This document shows, in pieces, positions 16,730 to 26,272 of a stretch of 64,000 nucleotides of DNA. The stretch spans positions 372,001 to 436,000 of the forward strand of contig NZ_FNIY01000003.1 in the NCBI RefSeq assembly GCF_900104355.1. Direction: 5' to 3'. Under the pieces are notes generated by a model. It was not told the origin of the DNA, made no database searches, and was given only the letters and a program-made list of their open reading frames with translations. The position numbers and the translations under genes are program-made. Position 1 is the stretch's first letter, and every line of letters begins with the position of its first letter. Origin of the DNA: Phyllobacterium sp. OV277. GTDB lineage: Bacteria > Pseudomonadota > Alphaproteobacteria > Rhizobiales > Rhizobiaceae.

Positions 16730-17653
16730 TCAGAGGCGGCGGAAAATCGCTGCAAGATAAAGCCCGATCTGGCCGAGTATCGTCTGTCTGTGAACACCCG
16801 ACTGATGCAGGGCGAGAATACGGCGGATGAAATTATCGGATCGGACCTTCCAGTAGAGATCGCAGATGGCTTGAGCCTCGGAACTCAACAGATCCCGGTT
16901 GCGCACCAGTCCCTGAATATTCATATCCGCCTGATCGGCAAAACGGTCTGCCAACAATGAGCGTGCTGCCGCAAGTTGTCCCTGCCAACCCTTGCCATGA
17001 TCAGGTTGACGATCGCGCACCAGCGGTTGCGGATCAAAATGCACCACGCCACCTGCGCCAGATACAATCAGATAAAGCCACCAGTCATGACTGGAGAATG
17101 GCGTCGTCAGGCAGGACTGGGCGAGAAGATCATGCGCCATGCGGTTGAAGAGCATTGTATTGGCGGTGGCGATATTCTGGACAAGCGCATTGCGAAAATC
17201 CGCAGGATGCGCATAGAGCGGCGATGAGCCGACAATCGCGCCATTCCGCGCTATTTTGAGCGTTCGCGAGCAAAAGACCGACGGAACGGCAAAAGCATTG
17301 TGCTCGATCCAGCGAATGGAGTTTGCAAGCTTTTCCGGCTCCCAGATATCATCCTGATCGGCAAAGGCATAATATTCCGCCTGAATGGCCGGGTTGGTAA
17401 TCAGCGACCGGATGTTCTCGGCTCGGCCATCGCCGGGGCCGGATAAGAGGGTTACACGCCCCTTCGTCCAGCGCTTTGCCCATTGCTGCAGGATTGCCCG
17501 CGTTGCATCCGTCGATCTATCATCGGACACCCATAGATCGATATCCGGATAGGTTTGCGCGGCGATCGAAGCCAGTTGCTCATCGAGAAATGCTGCGCCG
17601 TTGAATGTTCCCAGGAGGACAGCCACTGTCCCTGATGATGGTGCCCTTTTCAA
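16730..17653 (-). CDS. Family 2 glycosyltransferase
   Basis: Cytosolic GT2 transferase of 307 residues: N-terminal VAVLLGTFNGAAFLDEQLAS, VSDDRSTDAT, and the DQDD metal-binding motif in YYAFADQDDIW (near residue 97). It resembles rhamnosyltransferase-like enzymes of O-antigen loci. The only start after the upstream stop is a TTG at 17653 with a weak ribosome site; GTG nine codons later is an alternative. It is 88 bases downstream of the 4,6-dehydratase gene on the same strand. Confidence 0.82.
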   Translation of the reverse strand: MKRAPSSGTVAVLLGTFNGAAFLDEQLASIAAQTYPDIDLWVSDDRSTDATRAILQQWAKRWTKGRVTLLSGPGDGRAENIRSLITNPAIQAEYYAFADQDDIWEPEKLANSIRWIEHNAFAVPSVFCSRTLKIARNGAIVGSSPLYAHPADFRNALVQNIATANTMLFNRMAHDLLAQSCLTTPFSSHDWWLYLIVSGAGGVVHFDPQPLVRDRQPDHGKGWQGQLAAARSLLADRFADQADMNIQGLVRNRDLLSSEAQAICDLYWKVRSDNFIRRILALHQSGVHRQTILGQIGLYLAAIFRRL

Positions 17654-17741
17654 CAGCCCGCAATCCCGCTTGATGTTTTCCGTCGGTCAATCAGTGCCGT
17701 TGTTTCTGCACGTGAATATGGCCAAGATTGAGGTCGGTGCC

Positions 17742-19610
17742 TTAACTCGTCGCCTTGTCGAAAAGCAGAACCCGCACTCCATCGGGGTCCTGCTTTGCGA
17801 TCAGTTTGCGCAATTCGGCTACGGCTGCCGGCAAATGATCGACGGGTGCAACACGCCGTTTCGCCCGCAAGATCTTGGAATGGCTCGTTTCGGAAACACC
17901 TGTCGGATCATAGAAAAGCTCTTCGTGCAGCTTCTCCCCGTCCCGAATCCCAATCGTTACCACTTCGATATCGCCATCGGGGTTCTGGTCATCCTTCACC
18001 GAAAGCCCGGCGAGCAGGATCATGTTTTCGGCCAGATCGCGGATGCGCACCGCTTCACCCATTTCCAGAAGCAGGATATCGCCGCCTTCGGAAAGGGCAC
18101 CGGCCTGAATAATCAGTTCGGCCGCTTCGCGCACGGACATGAAATAGCGGGTCATCTCGTCATGGGTAACGGTAAGCGGACCGCCATGGGCGATCTGCTC
18201 ACGAAACAGAGGCACAACGGAACCGCTGGACCCGATCACATTGCCGAAGCGCACGCAGGTGAAAATCTGACCTGTACCGTGCTTCTTTGCCTCGTCGCCG
18301 TGATAGCGCACGATCAGTTCGGCCCAGCGCTTGGTTGCGCCCATAATGTTGGATGGCCGCACCGCCTTGTCGGACGAGATGAGGACGAAATTGCGCACCC
18401 CCGCCTCGCGGGCAACCGCTGCCAGCACATCGGTGCCGATGACGTTGTTGCGCGCACCTTCAACGACGTTCTCTTCGACCAGGGGAACGTGTTTATAGGC
18501 AGCGCAATGATAGACGTTTTCGACCTTGTGCTGTTCAAGCACCACCTTGAGCAAGGGGCCATCGCTGATCGAGCCAAGGACGGGCACCAGAACGCAATCG
18601 CTGATATCCGAAAGCTCCCGCTGAAGCTGATACATGCTGTGTTCGTTCACATCGAAAAGCACAAGCTTTGCCGGGGCCAGCTTGACGATGGTCCGGCAGA
18701 GTTCCGAGCCGATTGATCCACCCGCGCCTGTCACCAGAACAACGCGGTTTTCAACTGTCTTGTCGAGCAAATCAGGATCGGCGGGCACAGGCGAGCGACC
18801 GAGAAGATCGTCAATATCAATATCACGCAGATTGCTGACGATGTATTTTCCGGCGGTCAGATCGGAAATAGCAGGCAGAATGCGCACCTTGACATTGAGA
18901 ACCTTGAGCTTGCCGATCAGCAAACGGCGCTGGCTACCGCTCAGGGATGACGTCGTCACAATCATTTCGTTGATGCCAAAATTATCAATCAACGCCTCGA
19001 TCTGGGAGGTAGGATAGACACGAATGCCAAGGATATCCATGCCCTGCAGGCTGCGATCATCATCAATAAAGCCCGCAACAAAAACTTCGTTCTGCGCTTT
19101 GAGCGCATTGGCCAATTGCCGTCCGGCATCGCCCGCACCGAAGATAAGGCACTGACGGGACAGTAGTTTTTCACGAAGCGGGCTCCACAGGAGCCATTTC
19201 GCGGCAAAACGGCTGCCGCAGATCAGAACGACGCTGAGAACCCAATAAAGAAACGGAACAGCGCGGGGCACGCCTTCTGCGCCGGTCATTTGCGTGAGAA
19301 ACGCCACGACCACCCAGATGATGACCGAAAAAGTCACGGCCTGAATCATTGTCCATATGGCTTTGTCAGGCAGATAGCGGATGACAGCCCGATAAAGGCC
19401 AAAGCGGATGAACACCGGAGACGCGATCAGCGGCGCGGCAATCATCAGCATCGCCTGCTCGGTATTGGGCATGAAAAGGGTATTGAATCTCAGCACATAG
19501 CTGAACCAGGCCGCAAACGTCAGCACCACCATGTCAAAGCTGACAAGGAGCACCTGTTTATAACGACGCGGCATCATCGAGATGCTTTGCCGAAAATTTT
19601 CCAATTTCAT
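17742..19610 (-). CDS. Membrane UDP-sugar 4,6-dehydratase (WbpM/CapD/WbkD type)
   Basis: Protein of 622 residues: four transmembrane segments in the first 125 residues, a CoA-binding-like Rossmann domain (LIFGAGDAGRQLANAL), then the catalytic SDR domain with GAGGSIGSE and LISSDKAVRPSNIMGATKR, the Ser-Asp-Lys form that replaces the usual Tyr in this family. Such enzymes convert UDP-GlcNAc to the 4-keto-6-deoxy sugar that leads to QuiNAc or FucNAc in O-antigen. GAGGA precedes the ATG at 19610. Length is typical of the large membrane form. Confidence 0.92.
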   Translation of the reverse strand: MKLENFRQSISMMPRRYKQVLLVSFDMVVLTFAAWFSYVLRFNTLFMPNTEQAMLMIAAPLIASPVFIRFGLYRAVIRYLPDKAIWTMIQAVTFSVIIWVVVAFLTQMTGAEGVPRAVPFLYWVLSVVLICGSRFAAKWLLWSPLREKLLSRQCLIFGAGDAGRQLANALKAQNEVFVAGFIDDDRSLQGMDILGIRVYPTSQIEALIDNFGINEMIVTTSSLSGSQRRLLIGKLKVLNVKVRILPAISDLTAGKYIVSNLRDIDIDDLLGRSPVPADPDLLDKTVENRVVLVTGAGGSIGSELCRTIVKLAPAKLVLFDVNEHSMYQLQRELSDISDCVLVPVLGSISDGPLLKVVLEQHKVENVYHCAAYKHVPLVEENVVEGARNNVIGTDVLAAVAREAGVRNFVLISSDKAVRPSNIMGATKRWAELIVRYHGDEAKKHGTGQIFTCVRFGNVIGSSGSVVPLFREQIAHGGPLTVTHDEMTRYFMSVREAAELIIQAGALSEGGDILLLEMGEAVRIRDLAENMILLAGLSVKDDQNPDGDIEVVTIGIRDGEKLHEELFYDPTGVSETSHSKILRAKRRVAPVDHLPAAVAELRKLIAKQDPDGVRVLLFDKATS

Positions 19611-19863
19611 TGATCCTCGGTGCTTACGGAATGCCTGGGTAATATGAGAAACTGCGATTTTTCTTAAAGTCCAATTTGAGGCATTTGTGAGATTGCGCTG
19701 CTCATCCTTAGAACCCTAATTGTGTTGGAGACCAGTAACATAGGGTTACACAAATGCAATGATCGTCTGATGATTAGTAAACTACTTTCTTTTCCGCTAC
19801 TTTATCCAACACAGTCTGGCAGCATTTATCCTTGGTTTTTCCCAAACAACGGAACAACAAGCC

Positions 19864-21036
19864 ATGGAACAGACGTCAAACCTCAAGCTTCCCTACATTG
19901 CCCCATCCCAGGCGCAAAAGCATGTCACCCACAATGAAGCTATCAGGGCTTTGGACGCTCTGGTGCAGCTTTCGGTTATCGGCAGATCACAGAAAGAGCC
20001 TCCGGCAAGCGCCAAGGAGGGCGAGCGGTATATTGTTTCGTCCGGTGCCATAGGGGCATGGAATGGCAAGGACGGGCAAATCGCGGCGTGGCAGGACGGT
20101 GCATGGGCTTTCTTTCAACCTGTGGACGGTTGGCATGCATGGATTGCCGCGGAGAACTGCCTTGCCGTTTTCAGTCAGGGACGTTGGGCTGATATCAAAA
20201 CGGGGACAAATCCGGTCGAGCTTGTCGGCATCAACACGCGCGCGGATGATACAAACCGCCTCAGTGTAAAAAGTGCTGCCTCGCTGTTTGACCATGCGGG
20301 TGAAGGGCACCAGCTGAAAATCAACAAGGCGGGCGATCAGAAACTCGCCTCGATTCTGTTTCAGTCCGGTTATGAAGGTCGAGCCGAAATCGGTACGATC
20401 TGGAACAGGGATTTCTCCATTAAGGTCAGCGCAGATAACAAACAATGGCGTGAGGTCATGATTGCCGATGGCAAGACGGGGACGGTTCAGTTTCCCGGCG
20501 GCGTGGTCCGCAGCCATACGGGCAGAAAACTTTCCGGCCTGATCTTTTTATCCGGTAGCGGCAATGCCGTTCTTGAGCCGGTCGCAGCCACTGCGGCTTG
20601 CGCATCGGTTTCTGGTGATCTTCTCTCGCTCAAAACCAAGGTGGCTTCGACACTCTTTGCTTCCACAATGCGCGGCACGGCGATGGTCCGCCTCTGGAAC
20701 ATCAGCAAATCCCCGGCACAACCCGCATGGGTGAAATGGGACACAGGTACTGACCAACTGCAGGTGAGCAACCCTGATCATATCAGGCAGTGGGTTGCTG
20801 GCGATAACCTTCAGACAGCTGATCCGGCTAACCAGACGATTGCTGTCGATATCTCGCCGCTTATGTACAGCCAGTTGGGTAATGTATTTGTGCAGGATGG
20901 TGTGGTGCTTAATGGTGGTACTGCCGGGGGGATGACACTCGCATGTTCGATTGCATCGCCGGTATCATCAAGCAATCTCATCTGCTTCAAAGGTGATGAG
21001 CGCGGGCGATATAATTTGATTGGTGTGTATGGGTGA
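19864..21036 (+). CDS. DUF2793 domain protein, function unknown
   Basis: 390 residues. The N-terminal segment LKLPYIAPSQAQKHVTHNEA, continuing through ALVQLSVI (residues 7-39), is the hallmark of DUF2793, a domain often met in alphaproteobacterial prophage tail regions and in isolated chromosomal genes. The rest is rich in beta-type sequence (GVVRSHTGRKLSG and many short W/G motifs) without signal peptide or membrane segment. No phage genes are near; it is divergent from the WbpM-type gene and ends 17 bases before an A repeat. It may be a secreted or surface fibre-like protein, but nothing in the sequence proves it. Confidence 0.75.
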   Translation: MEQTSNLKLPYIAPSQAQKHVTHNEAIRALDALVQLSVIGRSQKEPPASAKEGERYIVSSGAIGAWNGKDGQIAAWQDGAWAFFQPVDGWHAWIAAENCLAVFSQGRWADIKTGTNPVELVGINTRADDTNRLSVKSAASLFDHAGEGHQLKINKAGDQKLASILFQSGYEGRAEIGTIWNRDFSIKVSADNKQWREVMIADGKTGTVQFPGGVVRSHTGRKLSGLIFLSGSGNAVLEPVAATAACASVSGDLLSLKTKVASTLFASTMRGTAMVRLWNISKSPAQPAWVKWDTGTDQLQVSNPDHIRQWVAGDNLQTADPANQTIAVDISPLMYSQLGNVFVQDGVVLNGGTAGGMTLACSIASPVSSSNLICFKGDERGRYNLIGVYG

Positions 21037-21053
21037 TGTTGTGTGGTTGACGG

Positions 21054-21194
21054 TGTGGTTCGTGGTTCGACAAGCTCACCATGAGGGAGAGTGGAGTGTG
21101 CAGGGAGTCAAGTTCTGCAACTTTGGTGATTAGCGTTACATCCACCCCTCTCCCTCATGGTGAGCTTGTCGAACCACACACCACGAACCACACT
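21054..21194. repeat. Repeat A, copy 3
   Basis: Arms GGTTCGACAAGCTCACCATG and CATGGTGAGCTTGTCGAACC with the core AGTCAAGTTCTGCAACTTTG. Lies between the 3' ends of the convergent DUF2793 and uraH genes. Confidence 0.88.
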
Positions 21195-21218
21195 CATGCA
21201 AAGTGAACTCAGGAAACC

Positions 21219-21575
21219 TCAACTCCCGCGATAGGTGGAATAAGACCAAGGCGTCACCAGCAGCGGCACATGATAATTCGCCTCCACATCGGAAATGGCA
21301 AAGCGGATGGGTACGACATCCAGAAATGCCGGTTCCGCAAGCTCCACACCTTTTGCCTTGAAATATTCCCCGGCAAAGAAGCTGATTTCATAGCGTCCAA
21401 CCGCCATCTCATCTGATGACAGCAACAGTTCATCGGTGCGGCCATCACCATTGGTGACCACTGCCTTCAGCAAATGCCTCACCTCATCCGCATCAATGCG
21501 ATGCAGGGTCAGCTTCATGCCGGATGCAGGGCGTCCCTGCGATGTATCAAGCACATGTGTAGACAATTTTCCCAT
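21219..21575 (-). CDS. uraH: 5-hydroxyisourate hydrolase
   Basis: Transthyretin-like enzyme of 118 residues that opens 5-hydroxyisourate to OHCU in uric acid breakdown. N-terminal [14 protein letters not shown] carries the first catalytic His and the protein ends in YRGS, the diagnostic C-terminal tetrapeptide. The start MGKLSTH at 21575 is preferred to the longer frame because ten bases separate it from uraD and the family starts here. Last gene of the xdhA-xdhB-uraD-uraH series. Confidence 0.95.
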   Translation of the reverse strand: MGKLSTHVLDTSQGRPASGMKLTLHRIDADEVRHLLKAVVTNGDGRTDELLLSSDEMAVGRYEISFFAGEYFKAKGVELAEPAFLDVVPIRFAISDVEANYHVPLLVTPWSYSTYRGS

Positions 21576-21585
21576 GATTTGCCTC

Positions 21586-22089
21586 TCACGCAATCAGATC
21601 ATCGAGCCGGAAACGGGCAATCAGGGCAATCTGCCGCAAAGCTTCTGTTACTTCTTCCCCGGCATTGTTCTGCAACCGCGTCCTGAACGCCGCCAGAATG
21701 GAATGTTTGTCATGGCCGCGCACCGCGAGAATGAAAGGAAAGCCGAACCGCCCCTGATAGCCATCATTCAGCCGATGAAACTCGTTGAATTCCGCGTCCG
21801 TCAGACGGTCGAGCCCCGCGCCCTTCTGTTCGCTGGTTGAATGCGTGGTCAAACTACCCTGCCGCGCAGCCTTACCCGCCAGATCAGGATGAGCGCGGAT
21901 AAGGCCAAGTTGTGCCACTTGTCCCGCCTTGTCCACCGCACCGACCATAGCTGCGTGCAGGAGTTCGACGCTGGCGAAGGGCCGCAGCGGCACCACTGCT
22001 TCCGGCACCCAAGGCGAATGCTCAAAAATACCGCCCAGCGCTGTGACAAAAGTTTCCGGATCGGCGTTGTTCAGTTCATCGAGAGTCAT
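21586..22089 (-). CDS. uraD: OHCU decarboxylase
   Basis: 2-oxo-4-hydroxy-4-carboxy-5-ureidoimidazoline decarboxylase, 167 residues, yielding S-allantoin. The catalytic His lies in [13 protein letters not shown]; the C-terminal [20 protein letters not shown] block followed by ILAVRG is typical. The gene overlaps the end of xdhB by 14 bases and is followed by uraH, so OHCU production and removal are coupled. Confidence 0.95.
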   Translation of the reverse strand: MTLDELNNADPETFVTALGGIFEHSPWVPEAVVPLRPFASVELLHAAMVGAVDKAGQVAQLGLIRAHPDLAGKAARQGSLTTHSTSEQKGAGLDRLTDAEFNEFHRLNDGYQGRFGFPFILAVRGHDKHSILAAFRTRLQNNAGEEVTEALRQIALIARFRLDDLIA

Positions 22090-24433
22090 CGAGACCTTTC
22101 TTCAAGCGTTGTTTCAGGGCGTTCACAGAACGCAGCACATTCTCAGGCGTGGCGGGCGCATCAAGTTGCGGCGCAGCGCCGCCCTTGGCCAGCGAGGCGA
22201 TTGCATCGCGAATGGCAAGCCACACGGAAACCCCGAGCATCAGCGGCGGCTCGCCGATGGCCTTGGAGCGGAACACCGTTTCTTCGCGATTGGGCGCATT
22301 TTCAAGAATACGCACGTTGAACTCAGGTGGCACATCGCGCGAACCCGGAATCTTATAGGTGGACGGGCCGACCGTGCGCAGCCTGCCTGTCTTGTCCCAC
22401 CAGAGTTCTTCGCAGGTGAGCCAGCCCATACCCTGCACAAAGGCGCCCTCGATCTGGCCAAGATCGATAGCCGGGTTCAACGGTGAGCCGACATCCTGCA
22501 GAATATCGGCGCGCAGGCAGCGCGATTCGCCTGTCAGCGTATCAACGGCAACTTCCGCCACCGCCGCACCATAGGTGAAATAGAAGAACGGCCGCCCCTT
22601 CATCGTCTTGCCGTCCCAATGGATTTTCGGGGTGGCGTAATGCCCGGCTTCAGACAATTGCACGCGCTTAAGCCATGACATTTTGGCGAGTTCGCCGAAT
22701 GACACGGACTCATTGTCCGCGTGAACGCGGCCCTCGCGATAGGTGATGACTTGCTCTTCCACGCCGAAATGCTCGGCGGCGACCGTGGTCATGCGCGCCT
22801 TGATCGCCGTGGCTGCCTTGAAGGCTGCCATGCCATTCAGATCAGAACCTGTCGACGCCGCCGTTGCGCTGGTGTTCGGCACCTTGCCCGTCGCGGTGGA
22901 GGAAATGCGCACCATATCCAGCTCGACCTGAAACACCTCGGCCACGACCTGCGCCACCTTGACGAACAGGCCCTGCCCCATTTCCGTGCCGCCATGGTTG
23001 AGGAAAATCGAGCCGTCGAGATAGACATGCACCAGCGCACCGGCCTGATTAAGCGAGGTCAGGTTAAAGGAAATACCGAATTTCACCGGCATCATCGCCA
23101 GACCCCGGCGAATGACGGGATTGGTCGCATTATGCGCATCGATTTCAGCGCGGCGCTGCTGCCAGTCCGATGAAGCGAGCACGGCTTCGGTTACTTCAAT
23201 CAGTCGGTTGTCTTCCACCGGCTGGCCATAGGGTGTTACCTCCCCGGTCGCATCGCCGTAATAATTGATGGCGCGCACGGTGTTGGGATCAAGTTTCAAT
23301 TCCTGCGCGATGGTATCGATGATGTTCTCGATGGTCAGGATGCCCTGCGGCCCGCCGAAGCCACGAAACGCCGTGTTGGACACCGTATTGGTCTTGCAGG
23401 CATGGCCGATAAAACGCGCATGGGGAATATGATAGGCATTGTCCGTATGGGTCAGGGTACGGGTGATGACTGGCCCCGTCAGATCAGGCAGATTTCCGGC
23501 GCGAGCGAGATATTCCACGTCGAGGCCCAAAATTCTGCCACGGGAATCAACGCCCACCTTCCAATTGGCGACGTAATCGTGCCGCTTGCCCGTACCCGCC
23601 ATGTCATCGCGGCGTTTCAGCCGCATTTTGCAGGGTTTTCCCGTTTTGGCTGCAACGAGTGCGGCAGCACCGGCAATGATCGTCGCCTGACTTTCCTTAC
23701 CGCCAAAACCGCCACCCATGCGCCGCACCTGACATTCCACCGCATTGGCATGCAATCCAAGAATGAGCGCCACATGGTGCTGCACCTCGGTCGGATGCTG
23801 GGTCGAGGAATGCACCAGCATCTCGCCGTTTTCACCTGGTATGGCATAGGCAATCTGGGTTTCCAGATAGAAATGATCCTGCCCGCCCATATGCAGCGTG
23901 CCCGACAGGATATGCGGTGCGCTGGCCAGTGCCGTCTCAACATCGCCATCAACCACTTCCTGCGGCGGCAGCACATAGCTCTTGCGCCGATGCGCTTCTT
24001 CTATGTCCAGCACCGGCTCAAGCGGCTCAATATCCACCTTCACCTGCTTGGCGGCGCGATAGGCGGTTTCGAAATCGCAGGCCGCCACAACGGCGATCAC
24101 CCGGCCTTCGTGGTCAACAATATCCTCGGCGAAGAGGGTTTCGCCTTCAAGGATCGGGCCTACCTCATTATGCCCCGGCACATCCTTGGCCCACCAGACC
24201 CCGGCAACACCTGCCATGGCAAGCGCCTGTGTTGGATCAATGGATTTGAGCCGCCCATGGGCGACGGGCGAGAGTACGAAAGCCGCATGCAATGTGCCGG
24301 GCATTTCGGGCATATCGTCGATGTAATTCGCCGCACCCGCCACATGGCGCGCAGCAGAATCATGGGCGATGCCTTTGCCTACGATGGTCCGCTGGACGGT
24401 GTGGGGGATGACTTGGGGAGTGGCTTGGGTCAC
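22076..24433 (-). CDS. xdhB: Xanthine dehydrogenase, molybdopterin-binding subunit
   Basis: Large subunit of 785 residues oxidising hypoxanthine and xanthine to urate. Visible motifs: HVAGAANYIDDMPE at the N-terminus, RRMGGGFGGKES, AFRGFGGPQG, GGTEMGQGLFVKVAQ and the C-terminal SKAIGEPPLMLG with the catalytic Glu. The start is a GTG at 24433, 26 residues before the first conserved motif, as in the family. The only ribosome-binding-like sequence before it (GAGGGGGG) is the end of a B repeat. Normal length, no sign of decay. Confidence 0.96.
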   Translation of the reverse strand: MTQATPQVIPHTVQRTIVGKGIAHDSAARHVAGAANYIDDMPEMPGTLHAAFVLSPVAHGRLKSIDPTQALAMAGVAGVWWAKDVPGHNEVGPILEGETLFAEDIVDHEGRVIAVVAACDFETAYRAAKQVKVDIEPLEPVLDIEEAHRRKSYVLPPQEVVDGDVETALASAPHILSGTLHMGGQDHFYLETQIAYAIPGENGEMLVHSSTQHPTEVQHHVALILGLHANAVECQVRRMGGGFGGKESQATIIAGAAALVAAKTGKPCKMRLKRRDDMAGTGKRHDYVANWKVGVDSRGRILGLDVEYLARAGNLPDLTGPVITRTLTHTDNAYHIPHARFIGHACKTNTVSNTAFRGFGGPQGILTIENIIDTIAQELKLDPNTVRAINYYGDATGEVTPYGQPVEDNRLIEVTEAVLASSDWQQRRAEIDAHNATNPVIRRGLAMMPVKFGISFNLTSLNQAGALVHVYLDGSIFLNHGGTEMGQGLFVKVAQVVAEVFQVELDMVRISSTATGKVPNTSATAASTGSDLNGMAAFKAATAIKARMTTVAAEHFGVEEQVITYREGRVHADNESVSFGELAKMSWLKRVQLSEAGHYATPKIHWDGKTMKGRPFFYFTYGAAVAEVAVDTLTGESRCLRADILQDVGSPLNPAIDLGQIEGAFVQGMGWLTCEELWWDKTGRLRTVGPSTYKIPGSRDVPPEFNVRILENAPNREETVFRSKAIGEPPLMLGVSVWLAIRDAIASLAKGGAAPQLDAPATPENVLRSVNALKQRLKKGLDDSR

Positions 24434-24437
24434 GCTT

Positions 24438-24598
24438 CACCCCCCTCTGCCCTGTCGGGCATCTCCCCCACAAGGGGGGAGATCACATTGACATGAATGC
24501 TTTCCCATAACCGGAGCAGTTTCAGGTTGTGCAAAGACCGTATTGAAGACTGATCTCCCCCCTTGTGGGGGAGATGTCCGACAGGACAGAGGGGGGTG
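24438..24598. repeat. Repeat B, copy 3, between xdhA and xdhB
   Basis: 161 bases filling nearly all of the 181-base gap between two cistrons of one operon. Ends CACCCCCCTCTGCC and GACAGAGGGGGGTG. On the coding (minus) strand the element ends GAGGGGGGTG only four bases before the GTG of xdhB, so it appears to provide the Shine-Dalgarno sequence. Confidence 0.9.
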
Positions 24599-24614
24599 AT
24601 ACCCAGATATCCCA

Positions 24615-26045
24615 TCATAACGCCATCACCTCGACAGTTTCACCTGATACATCCCGCCAGAAGCGCTCAACCAGATTGCCAGCCACCTGCAGCCGATACT
24701 CAGCCGTCCCGCGCCAGTCGCTCAGCGGTTTGAACGCAGCGGTAACTGCCGCCGCACAGGCTTCAACCGCCTTCGCATCGAACTCTGTCCCAACAAGCGC
24801 CCGCTCGGCTTCCACAGCCCGGCGCGGTATTGCCGCCATACCACCAAAGGCAATGCGCGCATTGCGCACCTGTCCATCCTCACGGGTGATGGAAAACGCC
24901 GCGCAAACGGTTGAGATGTCCTGATCGTAGCGTTTCGAAATCTTGTAAACGCGGAATTCCTGTCCCGGTTTTGGCTTGGGGATAGACACCGATGCAATCA
25001 CCTCGTCCGCGCGCAGTTCCGTCTTGCGATAATCGAGGAAGAAATCCTCGAGCGCCATGAACCTTCGACCATTCAGCGAAGCCAGTTCCACATCCGCGCC
25101 GAGGGCAATCAATGCGGGCGGACCATCGCCAATCGGACTCGCAGTACCGATATTGCCGCCGATGGTTCCCATGGAGCGAATCTGGGTGGAGCCAAAACGG
25201 CGAATGAGCGTGGCAAAGGACGGATAGGAACCGGCAACGCGCGCCAGCACCTCTTCCCATGTCACAGCAGCGCCAAAGCTCAGATGATTGTCGGATTCGC
25301 CAATGGCACGCAGTTCGCGCACATGCGCCAGCGAGATTACCTCGTCCCAATCGGAATGATAGTCGGCCAGCGCGACACCAAGATCAGTACCGCCGCCCAG
25401 AAGCAGGGCATCGGGCTTCTCCTTGCGCAACTGTAGAAGTTCCACCAGCGTTTGCGGCTGATGGAACGTCGACCCTTCAGCAGATATGGCGGCTTGCGGC
25501 TCTATCTCCGTGAATGCTGTAACCAGCGGACCGGCAATACCAGCCCCACCCGCGCTCGCAACCTTGCGCGCGGCCTCGACAATGGGCCGGTAGCCGGTGC
25601 AGCGGCAAAGATTACCCGCTAGTGCATCATGAATATCGTGGTCGTCAGGCGTGGCATTGTTGGCGGCAAGACCCGTCAGCGAAATGACAATGCCGGGCGT
25701 ACAGAAACCGCATTGCGACGAGCCATTCTCGGCCATCGCCGCCTGAACCGGATGCAGGACCTCGGTTTTCAGGCCCTCAACCGTCACCAGCGAACGACCA
25801 TCAATCTGGCCCATGGCCAGAATGCAGCTATTGGCGGCGTGGTATTGCACCGAATCACCATGGGGATCGCCAATAAGCACCGAACAGGCCCCGCAATCGC
25901 CCTCCGCACAGCCTTCCTTGGTTCCCGTCAGGCGCGGCGCGCTGCGCAGCCAGTCAAGCACTGTCATATCCGGCCGGACAGAGGCTTCCTGTTTTTGACC
26001 ATTGAGAAAAAATCTAATCATATGAGACATGACATGCAGCTTCAT
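24615..26045 (-). CDS. xdhA: Xanthine dehydrogenase, iron-sulfur/FAD subunit
   Basis: Small subunit of about 476 residues. Two [2Fe-2S] sites: CAEGDCGACSV and the helical CGFCTPGIVISL with CRCTGYRPI; the FAD-binding part follows (LLGGGTDLGVAL, GTIGGNIGTASPIGDGPP). It passes electrons from the molybdenum site of XdhB to NAD. The start is unsure: ATG codons at 26045, 26030 and 26021 all precede IRFFLNGQ and none has a clear ribosome site. First gene of the xdhA-xdhB-uraD-uraH set; the maturation factor gene xdhC is not in view. Confidence 0.94.
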   Translation of the reverse strand: MKLHVMSHMIRFFLNGQKQEASVRPDMTVLDWLRSAPRLTGTKEGCAEGDCGACSVLIGDPHGDSVQYHAANSCILAMGQIDGRSLVTVEGLKTEVLHPVQAAMAENGSSQCGFCTPGIVISLTGLAANNATPDDHDIHDALAGNLCRCTGYRPIVEAARKVASAGGAGIAGPLVTAFTEIEPQAAISAEGSTFHQPQTLVELLQLRKEKPDALLLGGGTDLGVALADYHSDWDEVISLAHVRELRAIGESDNHLSFGAAVTWEEVLARVAGSYPSFATLIRRFGSTQIRSMGTIGGNIGTASPIGDGPPALIALGADVELASLNGRRFMALEDFFLDYRKTELRADEVIASVSIPKPKPGQEFRVYKISKRYDQDISTVCAAFSITREDGQVRNARIAFGGMAAIPRRAVEAERALVGTEFDAKAVEACAAAVTAAFKPLSDWRGTAEYRLQVAGNLVERFWRDVSGETVEVMAL

Positions 26046-26118
26046 CCGGCAACGTTAAACCGTCAAGGGGCATACAACAGGGATGGCTGGTTGGTTCTTG
26101 CTTCTCTCACGCGGATTT

Positions 26119-26248
26119 GTGCGTGGTTCGACAAGCTCACCATGAGGGAGAGAGGTGCGTGCAGGGAGTCAAGTTCTGCGACGTTGAAGATTATCGTTGC
26201 ATCCACCCCTCTGCCTCATGGTGAGCTTGTCGAACCACGAACCACGCA
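26119..26248. repeat. Repeat A, copy 4
   Basis: Compact copy of 130 bases, with GTGCGTGGTTCGACAAGCTC at one end and GAGCTTGTCGAACCACG at the other, between allA and xdhA. It lies in what should be the xdhA promoter or read-through region. Confidence 0.88.
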
Positions 26249-26272
26249 CACCACACACAATATTGATGCAGA

